Positions 58,183 to 64,000 of a stretch of 64,000 nucleotides of DNA are shown here, in pieces. The DNA is from Marinobacterium stanieri. Its GTDB lineage: Bacteria > Pseudomonadota > Gammaproteobacteria > Pseudomonadales > Balneatricaceae. The notes under the pieces are model-generated. The model ran no database searches and was not told the origin of the DNA. It saw only the letters and a list, made by a program, of their open reading frames with translations. A program made the translations under genes and the position numbers. Position 1 is the first letter of the stretch. Each line of letters opens with the position of its first letter. The stretch covers positions 124,001 to 188,000 of the forward strand of contig NZ_FTMN01000002.1 in NCBI RefSeq assembly GCF_900155945.1, in the 5' to 3' direction.

Positions 58183-61100
58183 TTCTCTCCGACGTCAGCA
58201 TAAAACGCCCCGTGCTCGCCTCCGTGCTGAGCATGCTGGTATTGCTGTTAGGCCTGATCGCCTACGATCGTCTCACCGTGCGTGAGTATCCCAAGATCGA
58301 TGTTCCCATCATCTCGGTGGAAACCGTGTATCCCGGTGCCAGCGCTTCGATTATCGAAAGCCAGGTCACCAAGATCATCGAGGACTCCCTGTCCGGCATT
58401 GAAGGGATTGATTACATCACCTCGGTCAGCCGCTCGGAATCCAGCCAGATCTCGGTCACCTTTGACCTTGAGCGTGACCCGGACGACGCCGCCAGTGAAG
58501 TGCGCGACCGTGTAGGCCGTGCACGCGGGGACCTGCCCGACGATATCAACGAGCCGGTCATCGCCAAATCGGAAGCCGACGCCCAGCCAATTATCTGGCT
58601 GGCCCTGTCTTCCGAGATTCACGACACCATGGCCGTCACCGAGTACGCTGAAAACCGCGTCAAGGATCCACTGCAAACCGTCCCCGGTGTCGCCAGCGTC
58701 ATGGTGGCCGGCGAGCGCCGCTATGCCATGCGGATCTGGCTGGACCCGCAGAAAATGGCGGCCTACAAGATCGTACCCCAGGATATTGAATCAGCCCTCA
58801 GCTCACAGAACGTGGAAATTCCGGCCGGCCGCATCGAAAGCCGCGACCGTGAATTTACCGTACTGGCACAAACCGATTTGAACACGGTTGAAGAGTTCGA
58901 GCGCATCATCATCCGCAATGACAACGGTTATCCGGTGCGTGTACGTGATATTGCCAACGTGGAGATCGCCCCGGCATCCGAACGCAATATCGCGCGCTTC
59001 AATGGCGATACTGCCGTTGCGCTGGGCGTCATCAAGCAGTCAACCGCCAACCCTCTGGACGTCTCCTCGGAAGTACGGGAAATGCTCGTTGAAATTGAGC
59101 AAAGCCTGCCTGAAGGGATGCACGTGAAGGTTGCCTATGACTCTTCCCTGTTTATCGAGGAGTCAATCAAATCCGTATTCACCACGCTCTGGCAGGCCGG
59201 GGTACTGGTGGTACTGGTTATTTTCTTCTTCCTGCGCAACCTCAAGGCGACACTGATCCCGGTGGTTACCATTCCGCTTTCACTGATTGGTGCCTTTGCC
59301 ATGATGGCGCTGATGGGCTTCTCCATTAACACCCTCACCCTGCTGGCACTGGTATTGGCCATCGGCCTGGTGGTGGATGATGCCATCGTGATGCTGGAGA
59401 ACATCTACCGCCACGTGGAAGAAGGCCTGAGCCCGATACAGGCCGCGTTCAAGGGCGCCAAGGAGATCGGCTTTGCCGTTATTGCCACGACCGCAACGCT
59501 GGTGGCTGTATTCGTTCCTGTTGCCTTCAGCACCGGGCGTACCGGCAAGCTGTTTACCGAGTTCTCACTGACGCTGGCGGGTTCAGTGGTGGTATCAACG
59601 TTTATCGCCCTGTCGCTGTCCCCCATGCTGTGCTCGCGATTGCTGCGCCATGAAACGCGCCACAGCGCCGCGTTCAATCTGATTGAAGGTTGGCTGAACG
59701 GGCTGAGCAATGCCTACCACGCCCTGCTGAAGCGGGTACTGCGCTCTCGCCTGCTTGCCATCATTCTGCTGGCAGCAAGCGCTGGCACCGGTTACTACTT
59801 CTACCAGCAACTGCCACAGGAGCTGGCTCCGGTAGAAGACCGCGGCACCATCATGACCTTCTCCATCTCGCCGGAAGGCTCTTCCGTTGACTATGTTGAC
59901 CGCTATGCACAGCAGGTGGAAGAAATTGTCAGCCAGGTACCTGAAGCGACCCATTACTTCGGCGTAACCGGCTTCCCCAGCGAAACCAACTCGCTGACCT
60001 TCATCCGCTTGCAGGACTGGGATGAGCGCACTCGCAAGCAGCAAGCGATCACCGAAAGCCTGACACCCCAGCTGTACGGTGGCGTTACCGGTAACATGAG
60101 CTTCGGCATGAACCCGCCCTCTCTGGGTCAGAGCATCATTTCACGCCCGGTTGAATTCATTATCAAGACCACCCGTGACTATGAAGAGCTGAACGCCATC
60201 GCTGGCCAGATGCTGGCGAAAATGGCGGAAAACCCCGGGCTGGCTCAGCCGGATACGGACTTGAAACTGAACAAGCCCGAGCTCAGCGTTAACCTGAACC
60301 GTGACAAGGTGTCCGATGTTGGCATCAACGTGAACGAAATGGGCCGCGCGCTGGAAACCTTCATGGCAGGTCGAGAACTGACACGCTACAAGCAGGATGG
60401 CGAGCAGTATGACGTCATTTTGCAGGTAGAAGACAGTGATCGACGCGTCCCTGGCGATCTGACCGACCTCTACGTACGCGGTGATCAGGGCGAAATGATC
60501 CAGCTGGCCAACCTGGTGACCGTAGACGAGACCATCACGGCCAAGGAATTGAACCACTTCGACAAACTCAAGGCGGTGAAGATTCAGGCTATGCTGGCTC
60601 CCGGCTATAGCCTGGGTGAAGCGCTGACGTTCATGGAACAGAGCCTCAAGGAGATCGCCCCTGATGCCATGTTCGACTACGCCGGCCAGTCCCGTGAGTT
60701 CAAGGAGTCCAGCAACACCCTGCAGGTCACCTTTGGTCTGGCACTGATCTTTATCTTCCTGGTGCTTGCGGCTCAGTTCGAGAGCTTCAAAAACCCGCTC
60801 ATCATCATGCTGGCTGTTCCGCCCGCGCTGGCAGGCGCACTGGTTGCCCTGCATTTTTCCGGCGGTTCACTCAGCATTTACAGCCAGATCGGCCTGATTA
60901 CGCTGATTGGTCTGGTTACCAAACACGGCATTCTGATCATTGAGTTTGCCAACCAGTTGCAGGACCGCGGCATGGCTGTGCAAGAAGCGGTGGTTGAAGC
61001 GGCTTCATTGCGACTACGCCCGATCCTGATGACAACTGGCGCGACCGTACTGGGCGCAATGCCACTGGCCATGGCACTGGGAGCCGGTGCCGAATCACGC

Positions 61101-61235
61101 CAGCAGATCGGCTGGGTTATCGTAGGCGGCATGATGTTCGGCACCCTGCTGACGCTTTTCGTCATCCCAACCGTCTATAGTTATTTCGGTAAACGTAATT
61201 TTGTTCAGGTCGAGCCTGACCCTGCACATCGATAA
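58179..61235 (+). CDS. RND efflux permease, HAE1 family
   Basis: 1018 residues, twelve membrane helices with two large periplasmic loops. N-terminus ILSDVSIKRPVLASVLSMLV; proton-relay aspartates in LVVDDAIVMLENIYRH; TM10-11 region GLVTKHGILIIEFANQLQ. The second loop contains FGVTGFPSETNSLTF. Sequence character is that of hydrophobe/multidrug (HAE1) pumps, of the VexF/AcrF breadth; substrate cannot be told. ATGA overlap with the adaptor gene. Confidence 0.95.
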   Translation: MILSDVSIKRPVLASVLSMLVLLLGLIAYDRLTVREYPKIDVPIISVETVYPGASASIIESQVTKIIEDSLSGIEGIDYITSVSRSESSQISVTFDLERDPDDAASEVRDRVGRARGDLPDDINEPVIAKSEADAQPIIWLALSSEIHDTMAVTEYAENRVKDPLQTVPGVASVMVAGERRYAMRIWLDPQKMAAYKIVPQDIESALSSQNVEIPAGRIESRDREFTVLAQTDLNTVEEFERIIIRNDNGYPVRVRDIANVEIAPASERNIARFNGDTAVALGVIKQSTANPLDVSSEVREMLVEIEQSLPEGMHVKVAYDSSLFIEESIKSVFTTLWQAGVLVVLVIFFFLRNLKATLIPVVTIPLSLIGAFAMMALMGFSINTLTLLALVLAIGLVVDDAIVMLENIYRHVEEGLSPIQAAFKGAKEIGFAVIATTATLVAVFVPVAFSTGRTGKLFTEFSLTLAGSVVVSTFIALSLSPMLCSRLLRHETRHSAAFNLIEGWLNGLSNAYHALLKRVLRSRLLAIILLAASAGTGYYFYQQLPQELAPVEDRGTIMTFSISPEGSSVDYVDRYAQQVEEIVSQVPEATHYFGVTGFPSETNSLTFIRLQDWDERTRKQQAITESLTPQLYGGVTGNMSFGMNPPSLGQSIISRPVEFIIKTTRDYEELNAIAGQMLAKMAENPGLAQPDTDLKLNKPELSVNLNRDKVSDVGINVNEMGRALETFMAGRELTRYKQDGEQYDVILQVEDSDRRVPGDLTDLYVRGDQGEMIQLANLVTVDETITAKELNHFDKLKAVKIQAMLAPGYSLGEALTFMEQSLKEIAPDAMFDYAGQSREFKESSNTLQVTFGLALIFIFLVLAAQFESFKNPLIIMLAVPPALAGALVALHFSGGSLSIYSQIGLITLIGLVTKHGILIIEFANQLQDRGMAVQEAVVEAASLRLRPILMTTGATVLGAMPLAMALGAGAESRQQIGWVIVGGMMFGTLLTLFVIPTVYSYFGKRNFVQVEPDPAHR

Positions 61236-61251
61236 TGGGAAATATTGCAAC

Positions 61252-62553
61252 GTGAAAAATCTCAAGAAACAACTTATACCCGTTCTGATTGCGGGCGCCC
61301 TGGCCGCGCCTCAGGCGCAGGCCGCTGCACTGGCAGACCTGTACCGACAGGCCCTGGAAAATGACCCGCAATTGAAATCTGCCGAAGCATCCTACCTTGC
61401 GGGTCAGGAAGCGCTGCCTCAGGGCCGTGCCGCCTTGTTGCCCCAGGTAAATGCTGGCGGCAGCCTGACCCAGTCAGACAGCGGCCTGCTTGACCAGGAA
61501 GCCGGCGACCGCGCCTGGCAGGTATCTCTGGTTCAACCGGTGTTTGATACCACCGCCTGGCAGGGTTATCAGCGCAGTAAAATCGTCACCGAGCAGGCCC
61601 AGCTCAGCTTTGACCTGGCTCAGCAGCAGCTCATTTTGCGTACGGTGAACGCCTACCTGAGCGTACTCAATGCCAATAGCGCACTGGATACCGCACAGGC
61701 CCAGGAACGCGCCCTGCAGCGCCGCCTGGATCAGGTGAATGCCCAGTTCGAAGTTGGCCTGATTGCCATCACCGATGTGCAGGAAGCTCAGGCGTCCTTC
61801 GATAATGCCGTCGTCCTGCGCATTGATGCTGAAGGCGCCTTGGCCAACAGCTATGAAGCACTGGAGCGCTTGACCGGCAACACTATCACCGCCGTGGACC
61901 CTCTGCGTGAAGATTATCCGATCACACCGATCACACCGCGTGAGCCTGCACCCTGGCTGGAAAAAGCACGTGATGGCAACCTGGAACTGAAACTGAGTGA
62001 ACTGGGCGTCGACATCAGCCGTCGTGATGCCAAGATTGCCAGCTCGGGACACCACCCGAAGCTGCAGTTTGAAGCCCGTTATGGCTACACAGAGTCCGAA
62101 TTCCAGCAGCAGGATTGGGATGATGCCAGTGCCGTAGCCCTGACCTTCAGCATGCCGATCTATTCCGGCGGCGCGACCAGCTCTCAGGTACGTCAGGCAG
62201 AGCAGGGCCTGAATGCAGCCCGTTACGACCGTGAAGACCAGTATCGCGCCGTGACTGAGAACACACGCTCACTGCTGCGCGACCTGCAGACCAGCGCGCA
62301 AAGCGTGAAGGCACGCCTTCAGAGCATCAAATCCCGGGAAACCGCTCTGCGTGCGACTGAAGAAGGCTTCAATGTTGGTACCCGTAACGTGGTCGATGTG
62401 TTGCAGGCCGAACAGGCACTGTACCAGGCACGTTTTGACTATGCGTCCGCGCGTATCAACCACGTATCCACCCTGTTCGGTTTCAAACTGCAGCTGGGCA
62501 CCCTGAGCCCGGATGACCTCTACGCTCTGGATGAGTGGCTGAAAACCAACTGA
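61252..62553 (+). CDS. TolC-family outer membrane channel of the efflux pump
   Basis: 433 residues from a GTG at 61252 preceded by GGGAAA; an upstream ATG overlaps the pump gene. Signal peptide (1-24, ending PQAQAA). Two TolC repeats, each with coiled-coil hairpin: LADLYRQALENDPQLKSAEA and VNAQFEVGLIAITDVQEAQA in the first; the second has LSMPIYSGG-type MPIYSGGATSSQVRQAE and VGTRNVVDVLQAEQAL. Last gene of the tetR-MFP-RND-OMF operon, ended by a terminator. Confidence 0.95.
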   Translation: MKNLKKQLIPVLIAGALAAPQAQAAALADLYRQALENDPQLKSAEASYLAGQEALPQGRAALLPQVNAGGSLTQSDSGLLDQEAGDRAWQVSLVQPVFDTTAWQGYQRSKIVTEQAQLSFDLAQQQLILRTVNAYLSVLNANSALDTAQAQERALQRRLDQVNAQFEVGLIAITDVQEAQASFDNAVVLRIDAEGALANSYEALERLTGNTITAVDPLREDYPITPITPREPAPWLEKARDGNLELKLSELGVDISRRDAKIASSGHHPKLQFEARYGYTESEFQQQDWDDASAVALTFSMPIYSGGATSSQVRQAEQGLNAARYDREDQYRAVTENTRSLLRDLQTSAQSVKARLQSIKSRETALRATEEGFNVGTRNVVDVLQAEQALYQARFDYASARINHVSTLFGFKLQLGTLSPDDLYALDEWLKTN

Positions 62554-62575
62554 CTGGATGACAAACAACGGACAC

Positions 62576-62606
62576 AAAAAAGGGCTGATTAATCAGCCCT
62601 TTTTTA
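62576..62606. terminator. Bidirectional terminator between the efflux operon and the convergent gene
   Basis: Ten-base palindromic arms AGGGCTGATT/AATCAGCCCT with flanking runs of A and T, 25 bases past each neighbour's stop. Confidence 0.9.
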
Positions 62607-62631
62607 TACTCGAAATGTTCTGGCAACTGTC

Positions 62632-63423
62632 TTAATGCAGTGTGGGGTTGTCGTCTTCCGTCTCGGGAATAATCACCTGACCTGAGCTATCCAGTGCCAG
62701 TGCACCTTCATCCTGTGCCCGCTCCAGCAACTGCTGCAACAGCATTTCGGTTAGATGCGCACTGATGATCAGCCCGGCAGGCGGGTCACCTTCAAACAGC
62801 TCTTCATCAACCAGCCCATCACCACGCAGCCCCAGCAGGAGCGGGTTTTCGGCAATCAAGGGTGCCAGGTCTTCAGGGGCGAACACGACGTAATCGGACG
62901 ATACCTGCAACGCCAACTGATAAGCATCGTGGGCCGCTTCAGCCAGACGCTTGAGATATTCGCTTTCAGCCGCGTTGAACATGATGCTCAACTGGCTGTT
63001 GCCCGGCTTGTCCAGATTCGGGCCATCCACCTGACTGTAATCGACACTGCGCACTTCGGGCACATTATCCAGCTCCCAGGCATCTACCAGAATACGGTCT
63101 TCTTCATCTACACCGAGCCATTCCCGATTGACGGCAACGGCCAGCAGGCCTTCAATGGCCGCAGCACAAATATTACTGCAGATAATCACCCCGACACTGG
63201 GGTTTTCAATCTCGGCAGGGTCTTCCACCAGCTCACTGGCGCGCGCCGAGAGAAGCTTGGGATCTTCAGCCACCAGCTCTGACAGCTCTGCTGGCGACAA
63301 TTGCAGCATCGACTGACAGACACGGTGAGCGGTCAGGTAAGGCTCATGTTGACCATTATCCTGCATGGCACGCACGTAGCGCTGACGCACTCGATCCATC
63401 AGGTCTGCAAGCAACTGGCTCAT
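62632..63423 (-). CDS. Hypothetical protein with an internal duplication
   Basis: 263 residues, acidic, soluble, no signal peptide. Two related halves: about 43-113 (SPAELSELVAEDPKLLSARA, then VGVIICSNICAAAIEGLL) and 182-252 (APEDLAPLIAENPLLLGLRG, then AGLIISAHLTEMLLQQLL). No recognised family. Twenty-seven bases after the stop of the next gene on the same strand, so they may form an operon. Function unknown. Confidence 0.75.
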   Translation of the reverse strand: MSQLLADLMDRVRQRYVRAMQDNGQHEPYLTAHRVCQSMLQLSPAELSELVAEDPKLLSARASELVEDPAEIENPSVGVIICSNICAAAIEGLLAVAVNREWLGVDEEDRILVDAWELDNVPEVRSVDYSQVDGPNLDKPGNSQLSIMFNAAESEYLKRLAEAAHDAYQLALQVSSDYVVFAPEDLAPLIAENPLLLGLRGDGLVDEELFEGDPPAGLIISAHLTEMLLQQLLERAQDEGALALDSSGQVIIPETEDDNPTLH

Positions 63424-63450
63424 CGATACCTCGGGCAGTCGAATAGATAA

Positions 63451-64000
63451 TCAGTGAAGCGTAATACCCACAGGTTTTACGTCATCTTTGAGTTTGTCAA
63501 ACGCCGAACGCAACTGACTCAGCGGAATCAGGCCGAAATCAACCGGATCCTTGGGTAGATCGCACCAGTCCAGCGCCCAGATACGGGTCATCAGCTCATA
63601 TTCGCCGATCAACGCGTCCATGAAAATCATCACGGCTTCAACGCGGGGATCCATTTCCAGAATCTTGGGCGCATCCTGCAAATAGATGGTCAACTGCATC
63701 TTGCCGTTGACGACCTTGACCGCACACCAGAAATCTTCGATGTCGCAGTACTCATCGCCCATATTGACGCAGGACGGGACCGGGTCATGACGGTGGTTGA
63801 AGGCGCGTACGCTGATACCACTCAGCTCAGGTGCCGCTCCGACCAGACTGAGAACAGAATGGATCGATTCCGGGTAACCATCACAGCCGAAAATCATTTC
63901 GACCGGGCCTTCCTCGTGCTCTTGCTCGAAGTGGAAGGTCAGGTTGCGATCGATCTTCATCAAGCTGTCACGGTAAGTGTTCAGCAGGTTTTCGGCGTCG
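63451..64000 (-). CDS. Hypothetical protein, 5' end outside the window
   Basis: At least 182 residues are visible; the frame stays open to the right edge and reads protein-like there (DAENLLNTYRDSLMKIDRNL), so the true start lies outside. Conserved-looking layout: LTFHFEQE, an IFGCDGYPESIHSVLSLVGAAPEL segment (landmarks FGCDGYPES and LVGAAPEL), FNHRHDPVP, and EAVMIFMDALIGEYEL near the C-terminus. This resembles a widespread uncharacterised family with the pattern LTFEF...DG...AAP...FR.R...LDALLGEYD; I do not know its function. Precedes the duplicated hypothetical gene on the same strand. Confidence 0.75.
   Translation of the reverse strand, partial: DAENLLNTYRDSLMKIDRNLTFHFEQEHEEGPVEMIFGCDGYPESIHSVLSLVGAAPELSGISVRAFNHRHDPVPSCVNMGDEYCDIEDFWCAVKVVNGKMQLTIYLQDAPKILEMDPRVEAVMIFMDALIGEYELMTRIWALDWCDLPKDPVDFGLIPLSQLRSAFDKLKDDVKPVGITLH

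Overview
The window is a chromosomal stretch of a marine, halophilic or halotolerant gammaproteobacterium, most likely an Oceanospirillales relative (Marinobacterium/Neptuniibacter-like; this placement is inference). The basis is the ectoine operon with its dedicated aspartate kinase, a TRAP transporter, a gammaproteobacterial TCA cluster (sdhCDAB, gltA, sucABlpdCD), and closely packed genes with short or ATGA overlaps.

Layout. 1-5.7 kb: end of a small basic protein gene, then ectA-ectB-ectC-ask plus a membrane TPR gene on the minus strand, with the MarR-type regulator ectR divergent. An intrinsic terminator-like hairpin lies between ectC and ask. 5.8-18 kb: hisC, a PAS-GGDEF protein with a destroyed active site but intact I-site, an EAL-like/HDOD protein, cytochrome c5, htpG, two tandem thioesterases with a DUF599 gene, a DMT transporter, selO, DUF3301, yaiI and dbpA. 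18-31 kb: sucABlpdCD and sdhCDAB on the minus strand, gltA divergent, then two tiny paralogous zinc-ribbon genes.

31.85-39.28 kb is a decayed genomic island inserted at the 3' end of a tRNA-Val(GAC) gene. A 29-bp direct repeat of the tRNA end flanks it. It holds an IS3-family remnant, a methyl-accepting chemotaxis protein, a multiply broken gene, a 407-bp integron-type gene cassette with a convincing attC site but no integron integrase nearby, a membrane protein, and the C-terminal stub of a tyrosine integrase followed by an overlapping 40-codon ORF.

39.4-53.8 kb is a sensory block. It has a PAS-GGDEF-EAL protein, an orphan family-3 solute-binding protein, a NarL-type response regulator with a Cache-domain kinase, a TRAP transporter dctPQM of the 2-oxoacid (TakP) type, and a LuxP homologue translationally coupled to a kinase whose periplasmic half looks LuxQ-like but whose cytoplasmic half is a NarX-type HisKA_3 kinase. 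The LuxP homologue keeps every AI-2 contact residue recalled for Vibrio harveyi LuxP. I regard this LuxP/hybrid-kinase/TRAP arrangement as the most interesting candidate new system. TSUP and uvrB lie upstream on the same strand.

54-64 kb: an aspartate-type aminotransferase, a GGDEF protein with active site and I-site, a TetR-MFP-RND-OMF tripartite efflux operon, a protein with an internal duplication, and a gene running off the right edge. No rRNA, CRISPR array or intact prophage is seen.
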